Under the pieces are notes generated by a model. That model was not told the DNA's origin and did no database searches. It worked only from the letters and a program-made list of their open reading frames with translations. A DNA stretch of 64,000 nt from Candidatus Leptofilum gracile (GTDB taxonomy: Bacteria > Chloroflexota > Anaerolineae > Promineifilales > Promineifilaceae). The stretch spans positions 310,001-374,000 of the forward strand of contig JADJOJ010000003.1 of NCBI GenBank assembly GCA_016713825.1. The letters run 5' to 3'. Below, one piece after another: positions 38,152 through 45,056 of the stretch. Numbering within the stretch: position 1 is the stretch's first letter; each line of letters begins with the position of its first letter. A program made the translations under genes and the position numbers.

Positions 38152-40890
38152 ATGCTTGCTAAAAACGGCCGTCTTCTCATCCTCCTCCTGGCGCTCATTC
38201 TGCTAACCGGGCAGGGCAAGCCAACTTACTCGGCTGAACTAACCGCTAACCCGGAGCCACAAATCAGCTTGCTGCCCGACGGCGTGCAGGTGGTGTGGCC
38301 CACGCCGGAACTGGTGGAAACGGGGCAGCCAGACGGCCGTTCCACCCTCAGCCTCCCCACCTTCAACGACGATCTCACCGCCGCGCTGCTGCTGGCCTTG
38401 CCGCCAGAAGGTGACCCCACGCTGGCATTTGCCGAAAGTGGGGCGGGGGAATTACTCGCCAACACCATCACCTATGCACCCGCCGCTGGCCCCGTTTTTA
38501 GCCTGGACGAAGTCGGCGTGCTGCGCGGCGTGCGCCTGGCCCGGCTCACCTACCGCCCCATCCAGCCCGCTGGCGACGGCCTGCGCATAGTCAATCTGGC
38601 GACAGCCACCATCCAGTTCCACAGCCCGCCCGGTTTGGCCCGACCCGCCGCCGCCGTGCCCGATTTGCTGCAAACGGCCGTTGCCCAGCAAATCATCAAC
38701 CCCAGCCAGCTACTCATTGCCCCAACCGCTGCCCAGCCAGAAAAACCAGCTATTGCAGACCCCGCCGTGTTTATTGAAGTGAGTGAACCAGGGATGACGG
38801 CCGTTTCCTTCACCGATCTGCAAAGCGCAGGCTTCCCCGTCGGCACCATCAACCCCACCAACTTGCAGCTTTGGCTCGATGGTCAGCCGCGCCCGCTGGA
38901 CTGGTTTGGCGACGGCGACGCCCAGTTCGAGCCGGGCGAATCGTTCCGTTTTTACGCTGCGCCCTGGTTCAACCGCTGGCAGGCCAACGACGTGTACAAA
39001 CTCACCGCAGGCAGCAGCCCCGGCAGCCGGGTTGGGGGGCAAGCGGCTTCGCCCAACGGCCTCACCACAGGCACGCTGACGCTAACGGCCGTTGCCGAGC
39101 AAAACAATCTCTACACCCCCGACTGCCTCTGTGGCCAGCTGCCTGCCGGGCGGGATGGCGACCGCTGGGTCTGGGAAGATTTGCGCCAGCCAGGACGGCC
39201 GTCTGGCAGTTACCCCATCAATTTACCTTATGTCAACAAAAATCAACCCGCCCAGCTCACCCTCTGGACCATCGGCCTCACCGCGCTAGACGCCAACCCC
39301 GACCATCGCCTGAACCTGAGCTTCAACGGTACCAGCCTGGGCAGCGTGAGTTGGGATGGCAAAACGGCCGTTACCCGCACCCTCACCATCCCCGCCAGCA
39401 GCCTGCAAGCCAGCAGCGCCCTCAACCTGGCCATCCCCGCCGTGCCGGGCGTGGAAATCGACGGCCAATGGCTAGACGCCTTCGCCATCCGCTACAGCTA
39501 CGACGGCAGCCAAACCGCCGCCGCCGAGCAGCTTTTTGTGCAGGGCGCAGCCGCCCGTCGCGCCTATACCGTGCAGTTGGGCAGCAGCGCCGGGCTGCGC
39601 CTGTACGATGTGTCTAACCCCGCCGCCCCCGCCGTGCTCAGCAGCCTGAGTTGGCAAGACGGCCGTATCTCCTGGGGCGATCCAGATGCGGCCGGGCACA
39701 GCTACCTCGTCACAAACAGCAGCAGTTTGCACACCCCCGCCGCCGTCCGCCTGCCGCGCAACACGCTCACCGCCAGCGCCGATTACCTCATCATCAGCCC
39801 CGCCAGCTTCATCCCGACGCTGACCCCGCTGGTGAATTTGCGCCGCAGCCAGGGGCTCACCGTGCAGGTGATGGATGTGCAGGCAATTTATGATGGCTGG
39901 GGGAACGGCCGTCTCTCCCCCGAAGCAATTCGCAGCTATCTGAGCGACCGCTACCACAACAGCCTGTCTGCTCCCCAGTTTGTTTTACTGGTGGGCGATG
40001 GCACAATCGACCCCAAACAGTACCGCGCCGATTCGCAATTTACCTGGCTGCCCCCTTACCTGGCCAACGCCGACCCCTGGGTAGGCGAAGTTGCCGCCGA
40101 CAACCGGTACGTGGCCGTAGACGGCAGCGACTTTTTGCCCGACATGATGATTGGTCGCCTGCCGGTCAATAGTTTGGCCGAGGCGCAAACCGTGGTGAGT
40201 AAGATTGTGGGGTATGAGACGGAGCCATTTTTTGGGGATTGGAACGGCCGTATCACCTTCATTGCCGACGACACCGACGCGGCGGGCAACTTTGCCGCCC
40301 ACGCCGCCAGCCTGCGCCAGGCGTACGTCGCCGATCCGTGGCGGGCCAGCAGCCTCAGCTACAGCCCCGCCCTGCTCAGCGAAACGGAAATGCAAACGGC
40401 CGTTCGCCAAAGCTGGCAAAATGGGGCAGGGCTGCTGGTGTACACGGGGCACTCCTCCATTCATCAATGGGGGGCGGAGCGCTTTTTCCACCTGGACGAT
40501 GTGGCCAACCTGAGCAACGGCGCGCGCCTGCCGGTGGTGCTGGAAATGACCTGCTTCACCGGCTCGTTTGCCCAGCCGTTTTGGAATACGCTGGACGAGG
40601 CGCTGCTGCGCCAGCCCAACGGCGGCGCGGTGGCCGTCTGGGGAGCCACCGGCCTGGGCGTGGGCACCGGTCACGATGCCCTGGCGGGCGGCTTTTTGCA
40701 AACGGTGATTGGGGCAGATGAGGTGCGGGTGGGAACGGCCGTACTCGCCGGAAAGCTCAACCTGCTCACCCACAAACCGGCCAACCTGGATTTGCTAGAC
40801 ACCTTCACCCTCTTCGGCGACCCAGCCATGCAGTACAACACCGACTTCTGGGCCGGCATCCCCACCTACCTTCCCCTGGTTTCTCGCTAA
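38152..40890 (+). CDS. Exported C25 (gingipain-type) cysteine peptidase
   Basis: The 912-residue protein has a signal peptide (LLILLLALILLTG), a beta-rich N-terminal half, and a caspase-like C25 catalytic domain from about residue 555. There PDYLIISP-like strands, the RRSQGLTV helix and GRLPVNSLAEAQ match C25 peptidases. The catalytic His767 is in YTGHSSIHQWG and Cys801 in EMTCFTGSF. C25 includes gingipains and the type IX secretion enzyme PorU, which cuts and attaches C-terminal-tailed cargo. No type IX gene is seen here. The gene starts 67 bases after the giant surface protein and ends in TYLPLVSR, the same kind of tail. It ends at a strong terminator. No good Shine-Dalgarno precedes the ATG. 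Confidence 0.85.
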   Translation: MLAKNGRLLILLLALILLTGQGKPTYSAELTANPEPQISLLPDGVQVVWPTPELVETGQPDGRSTLSLPTFNDDLTAALLLALPPEGDPTLAFAESGAGELLANTITYAPAAGPVFSLDEVGVLRGVRLARLTYRPIQPAGDGLRIVNLATATIQFHSPPGLARPAAAVPDLLQTAVAQQIINPSQLLIAPTAAQPEKPAIADPAVFIEVSEPGMTAVSFTDLQSAGFPVGTINPTNLQLWLDGQPRPLDWFGDGDAQFEPGESFRFYAAPWFNRWQANDVYKLTAGSSPGSRVGGQAASPNGLTTGTLTLTAVAEQNNLYTPDCLCGQLPAGRDGDRWVWEDLRQPGRPSGSYPINLPYVNKNQPAQLTLWTIGLTALDANPDHRLNLSFNGTSLGSVSWDGKTAVTRTLTIPASSLQASSALNLAIPAVPGVEIDGQWLDAFAIRYSYDGSQTAAAEQLFVQGAAARRAYTVQLGSSAGLRLYDVSNPAAPAVLSSLSWQDGRISWGDPDAAGHSYLVTNSSSLHTPAAVRLPRNTLTASADYLIISPASFIPTLTPLVNLRRSQGLTVQVMDVQAIYDGWGNGRLSPEAIRSYLSDRYHNSLSAPQFVLLVGDGTIDPKQYRADSQFTWLPPYLANADPWVGEVAADNRYVAVDGSDFLPDMMIGRLPVNSLAEAQTVVSKIVGYETEPFFGDWNGRITFIADDTDAAGNFAAHAASLRQAYVADPWRASSLSYSPALLSETEMQTAVRQSWQNGAGLLVYTGHSSIHQWGAERFFHLDDVANLSNGARLPVVLEMTCFTGSFAQPFWNTLDEALLRQPNGGAVAVWGATGLGVGTGHDALAGGFLQTVIGADEVRVGTAVLAGKLNLLTHKPANLDLLDTFTLFGDPAMQYNTDFWAGIPTYLPLVSR

Positions 40891-40924
40891 AAAAGTTCAA
40901 CTTCTCCGAAGAAGTTGAACTTTT
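40891..40924. terminator. Bidirectional intrinsic terminator
   Basis: A 15-bp stem AAAAGTTCAACTTCT/AGAAGTTGAACTTTT with a 4-base loop ends the C25 gene and, from the other side, the DUF3267 gene. Confidence 0.85.
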
Positions 40925-40938
40925 TGGTGTCCCAAAAA

Positions 40939-41514
40939 TTATTCCGCGTAGACGAAGCAGCCTGCGTTTTCGGGATGATCGGCGACGAGGGAACGGCCGT
41001 CTACCCCCCGCAGCAGCCACAGCACCAAAAAATCACCCCCCGCCGCAATGGTAAAAATGACGCCAAAGAAGAGGAGCCAGCCGTTGGCAGTTGCTAAGCC
41101 GGCCAGCATGGGCGCAAAGCCCAAAACCAGGGCGGGCATCAGCACGCCCAGCCGGTACGCCCAGGCGGGCATCGGCTCGGTGCTGTGGGCGTAGGGGGTG
41201 CCTGTTTTCCACTGGACGCCATACTTCATGGCCTGTAACGGCTTGCGCCCGGCCACCATCCAGGTGAAGCCGTGCAGCAGTTCGTGCACCACAATGCCGC
41301 CCAGCACCGCCAGCCAGAAGAGGCCAAAAGTGCCAAAAAAGGCATCGAAGCCATCCAGCGCAGCCCGCCAGCCCCAGCCCAGCCCGAAGGCAATGATGAA
41401 GGGGAGGGTGGGCAGCAGCCCCATCAGCAAGGCAGAGATGCCAACCTGATCCAGGGGAATCGACAAATCTTGCTTGTCGCGGCTCTCATTATGATTGAAG
41501 ATTGTTTGTTGCAT
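40939..41514 (-). CDS. DUF3267 putative membrane zinc metalloprotease
   Basis: From the ATG at 41514 (AGGAGAAAAAG upstream) the protein has 191 residues, four to five membrane spans and the motif VVHELLHGFTW, an HExxH zinc site inside a helix. This is typical of DUF3267/site-2-protease-like small membrane peptidases. A second conserved part, PAWAYRLGVLMPALVLGF, resembles the region that supplies the third ligand. The substrate is unknown. It follows the CPBP protease gene in a leftward cluster. The 16-residue in-frame extension to 41562 is rejected as lacking a start signal. Confidence 0.75.
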   Translation of the reverse strand: MQQTIFNHNESRDKQDLSIPLDQVGISALLMGLLPTLPFIIAFGLGWGWRAALDGFDAFFGTFGLFWLAVLGGIVVHELLHGFTWMVAGRKPLQAMKYGVQWKTGTPYAHSTEPMPAWAYRLGVLMPALVLGFAPMLAGLATANGWLLFFGVIFTIAAGGDFLVLWLLRGVDGRSLVADHPENAGCFVYAE

Positions 41515-41584
41515 TACTTTTTCTCCTATTCGTCGGCAAGGTTGGTAACGGCCGTTCCCCAACGGCCGTTACCAGGCAAGAACA

Positions 41585-42319
41585 TTAACCTATCAGTTGC
41601 GCCAGGATACCAAAGACCAGATTGTTCAAAGCGTGGGCAAAAATGGGCAGCCAGAGCGAGCCGCTTTTCTCGTACAGCCAGGCCAGCAGCAGGCCCAGCG
41701 TAAACGCCCCAATGATTTGCAGCGGGATGAAGTGGAACAGCCCAAACAGCAGCGAACTCACAAAAATGGCGGCCCACATCCCCAGCCGGTTGCGCAGCAC
41801 ATTGTGCACATAACCCCGAAAGAACATCTCCTCCCACAGCGGCACCAGCGTAGAAATGAGCACCACAGAGACGATCATCGCCGCTGGCTCATCAAAAACC
41901 AGCATCTGGCTGAGCGCCTCGGACCCGGCGTTGAGCACGGGAAAGGTGACCGAGAGCCAATCTAGCCCAAACGCCCGCACCACGCCCACGGCCAGGCTGA
42001 GCAAGGTAGCGGTGACCAACCAACGGCGCGAAACGGCCGTAAACCCCAACGCGGCCAGCGAATGTTTGTGCAGCAGCGCATTGGCCAGCAAAATTGCCCC
42101 AATCCCAGCCAGGGCGCTGGTGAAAACAGTCACCACCGTGATGGTGAGAATAGAGGCATTGGCCGCCAGCAGCAGCACCACGGCAACCTGCGAAATAATG
42201 TATACGGCGATAAAAATGGCGGCAATGGCCACCGCACTCCACCGATTCCACAGGCGTAACGGCCGTTTCGCCGCCGTCGGGTCCGGTTGGTTAATGGCAC
42301 TATTTACAATGTCAGACAT
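41585..42319 (-). CDS. CPBP (CAAX/Abi) family intramembrane protease
   Basis: From the ATG at 42319 (AGGAGATTTTATC upstream) the protein has 244 residues and eight or so membrane helices. CPBP motifs are present in order: WEEMFFRGYVHN (EExxxR), FGLFHFIP (FxxxH) and HALNNLVFG (HxxxN). These are glutamic-type intramembrane proteases (Rce1/Abi), acting on prenylated or bacteriocin-like substrates in eukaryotes and bacteria respectively. It lies between an XRE regulator gene and a second membrane protease gene, read the same way. Confidence 0.85.
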   Translation of the reverse strand: MSDIVNSAINQPDPTAAKRPLRLWNRWSAVAIAAIFIAVYIISQVAVVLLLAANASILTITVVTVFTSALAGIGAILLANALLHKHSLAALGFTAVSRRWLVTATLLSLAVGVVRAFGLDWLSVTFPVLNAGSEALSQMLVFDEPAAMIVSVVLISTLVPLWEEMFFRGYVHNVLRNRLGMWAAIFVSSLLFGLFHFIPLQIIGAFTLGLLLAWLYEKSGSLWLPIFAHALNNLVFGILAQLIG

Positions 42320-42424
42320 GATAAAATCTCCTATTTTGCGCAGGGGGCAGTTGCAAGACGGCCGTAACCTGCCTTTATCAATCATCTAATAACTTGCTTA
42401 AAATGGACCTTATTTCAGGAAAGT

Positions 42425-42643
42425 TTAATCTGCGAGCCAGAAGATAGTCTCCACAGGCTCGTTAAAAAGTTGGGCAATGCGCAAGGCAAGCACCACCGAT
42501 GGATTGTATTCTCCATTCTCAATGGCGCTGACCGTTTGTCGGCTTACTTCAATCTGGTCAGCCAGATCTGCTTGCGTCAGGCGGTCACGCGCCCGCAGTT
42601 CCCGAATTTTGTTGGCCAACCCTTCTCCACTGGTACGTGCCAT
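42425..42643 (-). CDS. XRE-family HTH regulator (Cro/YozG-type)
   Basis: The 72-residue protein is a bare helix-turn-helix: IRELRARDRLTQADLADQIEVSRQTVSAIENGEYNPSVVLALRIAQLFNEP. Such small XRE proteins usually sit next to a membrane-protein gene and regulate both. Here the frame-broken membrane protein lies directly upstream. The operator array at 43296-43371 is the obvious target, with repression of its own promoter. Confidence 0.9.
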   Translation of the reverse strand: MARTSGEGLANKIRELRARDRLTQADLADQIEVSRQTVSAIENGEYNPSVVLALRIAQLFNEPVETIFWLAD

Positions 42644-42651
42644 GTTTCACC

Positions 42652-43277
42652 TCACCATTTGCGGCTGCGCAGCCAATAAATAGAGATAGCGATCAGGACA
42701 ACGGCATACGCAACGCCTGCAATCCAGATCGTTTGGCTAGAAATTTGTTCGCTGCCAGCCAGGAAGCCAAACAAACCGCCACCAACAAACAAGACCAATG
42801 ACAACAGCCAGGTGCGCAGCGGGTAGGCCCGGCGAGCAAACTGGGTGCCCAGGCTTACAAAAATGGGGATTGCAACCCCAAGGGCCCAAATACTGTCGTC
42901 AACGGCCGTTTCCACCGGCAGCAGCCAAAAAGCCAGCGGCACAAACATCAGCACAGTGCCAGGATACAAAAATTGCCGGTTAAACTGGTACGCTGCCCAT
43001 TCATCCATGGGGCCAGGCCCTGTGCGCCACCGCTGCCACGCCATGTACCCAATGGCCAGCAGCACCACGCCCAGCACCAGCCAACCCCACGCATCCCCTC
43101 GCACCAGTTGGTAAATGCTACTGCCCAGTAGCCAGATTGCCAGCACAAAAAAATAGCGGCGGGAAGCCACACGATTGATGGCGTCGATGCGCTCATCCCG
43201 ATAAATGCCCAGCAGCTCTTCCCACCAGATGCGCCGCTGCCGATTGGATGATTTTTTTGTTCAGTTGCCATAAACAT
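42652..43277 (-). CDS. DUF2178-like integral membrane protein, partner of XRE regulator (one frameshift)
   Basis: Downstream of a 7-T run (43252-43258 on the plus strand) the frame is open with four to five membrane spans (FFVLAIWLLGSSIYQLV, WGWLVLGVVLLAIGYMAW, GTVLMFVPLAFWLLP, LLSLVLFVGGGLFGFL). Upstream of it the start MFMATEQK is in another frame. One added base in the run joins them and gives EQKKSSNRQRRIWWEELLGIY, a typical cytoplasmic N-terminus. I therefore annotate one gene of about 209 residues with a single-base deletion. The protein is probably the membrane companion of the XRE regulator that follows nine bases later. Confidence 0.7.
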
Positions 43278-43295
43278 ACGCTCTCCGATATGTCA

Positions 43296-43371
43296 GGTAA
43301 AGTTGACAGGAGTGTACTGTAAAGTTGACGGTATGTCAAGTTTACACGTCAAATAGCATGTAAACTTGTCA
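43296..43371. promoter_or_regulatory. Operator array of TGTAAA-[CG]-TTGACA half-sites
   Basis: Four related 13-base elements are visible: GGTAAAGTTGACA (43296-43308), TGTAAAGTTGACG (43318-43330), its inverse TGTCAAGTTTACA (43334-43346), and TGTAAACTTGTCA (43359-43371). Sites two and three form a palindrome over the minus-strand promoter. Sites three and four form a second one. The array separates the XRE operon from the divergent MFS gene. Confidence 0.65.
43311..43339 (-). promoter_or_regulatory. Sigma70-type promoter of the XRE operon
   Basis: On the minus strand TTGACA (43334-43339) and TACACT (43311-43316) are 17 bases apart. The operator palindrome covers the -35 box and spacer, which fits repression. 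The first gene starts about 34 bases downstream with GGAG nearby. Confidence 0.65.
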
Positions 43372-43419
43372 TCTTTCATTCATCTTCCTGACCTTTCCAG
43401 ACTAAGCTATAATCGGGCG

Positions 43420-44835
43420 ATGTCATCAAAAAACTCCCCGCAACCGCCGAACCGCTGGCGCAAAACCTTTATTCAGCGCCGGGTAAGCGCCAATGTAGAT
43501 TATTTACGGCCGCACCGCCTCAACTGGTCGGCCATCGTCAAACCCCTCGATGACCGGCTAGCCCATCAGGCCGACGATTTGCCCTGGCGCACGGTGCGCC
43601 GCCTGCGCTACTTTTGGCTAGATGGCCTCTTTGCCGCCATCAGCGAAAACTTCTACCTGGGCTTTATGACCCTGTTTGCCCTGGCCTATGGGGCCAGCAA
43701 CGGGCAGGTAGGCACGATGACGGCCGTGGCCAACCTGCTCGGCGCACTGGCTTTGTTCCCCGGTGCCCGGCTGGTAGAGCGGGTGGGGCGGCGCAAACCG
43801 GTGGTTGTTTGGAGCGGTGGCGGCGTGGCCCGCATTATGCTGCTGCTGTTGGCCATGCTGCCTTTTTTGATTATGCAGCCCAGCCTGGCCATCCTGCTCA
43901 TCATTGTGCTCAACGGCGTGCGCGCCTTCATGGCCAACCTGGCCAACCCCGGCTGGACTGCCCTGGTGGCCGACCTGGTGCCAGACAGCATCCGGGGACG
44001 CTACTTTGGCAGCCGCAACACGGCGATGGGCGTGGCCGCCCTGCTGGTAGCGCCGCTGGCGGGGCGGCTCATCTTTTTGGGCAACGGCTGGGGCGATCTG
44101 CCCTATTTTGGCTACCAGATCATCTTCTTTTTGGCGTTTTTGTTTGGCATGGTTAGCACCTTCAGCTTCCAGCGCATCGAAGAGCCACCGGCCACGGCCG
44201 AACAGCGGGCGGTGCACCATCGCGGCGATTTGCGGCGGGCCATTCGCCAGTCGCCCGGGTTTGTGGGGCTGGTGGTGAGCGCTTTTGTTTGGAACATGGC
44301 GTTGCAGGTAGCGGCGCCGTTTTTTAATGTTTACCTGGTGAACGCGTTTCAATCTACGGCGACCACCATTGGCCTGTTGGCCAGCGTCAGCAGCCTGACG
44401 GCGCTGCTGGGGCAGCGGGTATTCGGCCGTTTGCTGGACGTGCGCGGCGCGTTTTGGGTGCAAATTGTTACGGGCTTTCTAATTCCTGGCCTGCCGCTGG
44501 CCTGGGTGTTCATCACCGCCGATTGGCAGGTGGGCCTCATCAATACCTTTGGCGGCTTTCTGTGGGCGGGTTACAACCTGGCCAACTTCAATTTGCTGCT
44601 GACGCTGACGCCCGATGAGCAGCGTCCGCGGGCGGTGGCGTTGTACCAAACGGCCGTCTTCACCAGCGCCGTCATTGGCCCCCTGCTGGGCGGCTTTCTC
44701 GCCGACACCGTCAGCTACCAACTGATCTTTGGCTTGAGCGCGGCCGGGCGCTTTTTGGGGATGGTGCTGTTTGCTTTGTTTACGGTGCGGCTGCTGCGGA
44801 AGCAGCGTGCGGGTGGTGAAACGGCCGTAAATTGA
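43420..44835 (+). CDS. Major facilitator superfamily transporter
   Basis: From the ATG at 43420 the protein has 471 residues and about twelve membrane spans. The loop between helices two and three reads GARLVERVGRRKPVVV, the MFS signature. DSIRGRYFGSRN and the later RVFGRLLDVRGAFW are the second-half equivalents. It is a secondary carrier of unknown substrate. The in-frame start at 43366 would put the N-terminus inside the operator array and is rejected. The gene is divergent from the XRE/CPBP cluster and shares its control region. Confidence 0.8.
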   Translation: MSSKNSPQPPNRWRKTFIQRRVSANVDYLRPHRLNWSAIVKPLDDRLAHQADDLPWRTVRRLRYFWLDGLFAAISENFYLGFMTLFALAYGASNGQVGTMTAVANLLGALALFPGARLVERVGRRKPVVVWSGGGVARIMLLLLAMLPFLIMQPSLAILLIIVLNGVRAFMANLANPGWTALVADLVPDSIRGRYFGSRNTAMGVAALLVAPLAGRLIFLGNGWGDLPYFGYQIIFFLAFLFGMVSTFSFQRIEEPPATAEQRAVHHRGDLRRAIRQSPGFVGLVVSAFVWNMALQVAAPFFNVYLVNAFQSTATTIGLLASVSSLTALLGQRVFGRLLDVRGAFWVQIVTGFLIPGLPLAWVFITADWQVGLINTFGGFLWAGYNLANFNLLLTLTPDEQRPRAVALYQTAVFTSAVIGPLLGGFLADTVSYQLIFGLSAAGRFLGMVLFALFTVRLLRKQRAGGETAVN

Positions 44836-45056
44836 GCCAAAATCGCTGTCCAAAACATCTTGCGACTGTGCTATACTGATTTTGTTCCGAGTCAATTTAA
44901 GGAGGAAAGTGTGTTTGTACCCGATTATTGGCAACCATTACCGCTGAATTTTCCAAATGAAGGGCCGTATTTGGCAATGGTCCCGGTTAAATTTGCGTCT
45001 GTTTTGGTTTGCTCAAAGCGTGTGCCGACCCATTTTCAACAGCGAAGATAGTCGAT

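Noticed and set aside
38152..40890. Idea that the C25 protease shows a type IX secretion system
   Set aside because: No other type IX component (PorV-, SprA- or GldKLMN-like) is visible, and the tail is not the beta-domain of type IX cargo.
44860..45051. Small plus-strand frame of 63 codons between the MFS and kinase genes
   Set aside because: No Shine-Dalgarno at its start, no hydrophobic or domain pattern, and it ends just before the kinase ATG. The 221-base spacer most likely holds only the kinase promoter.
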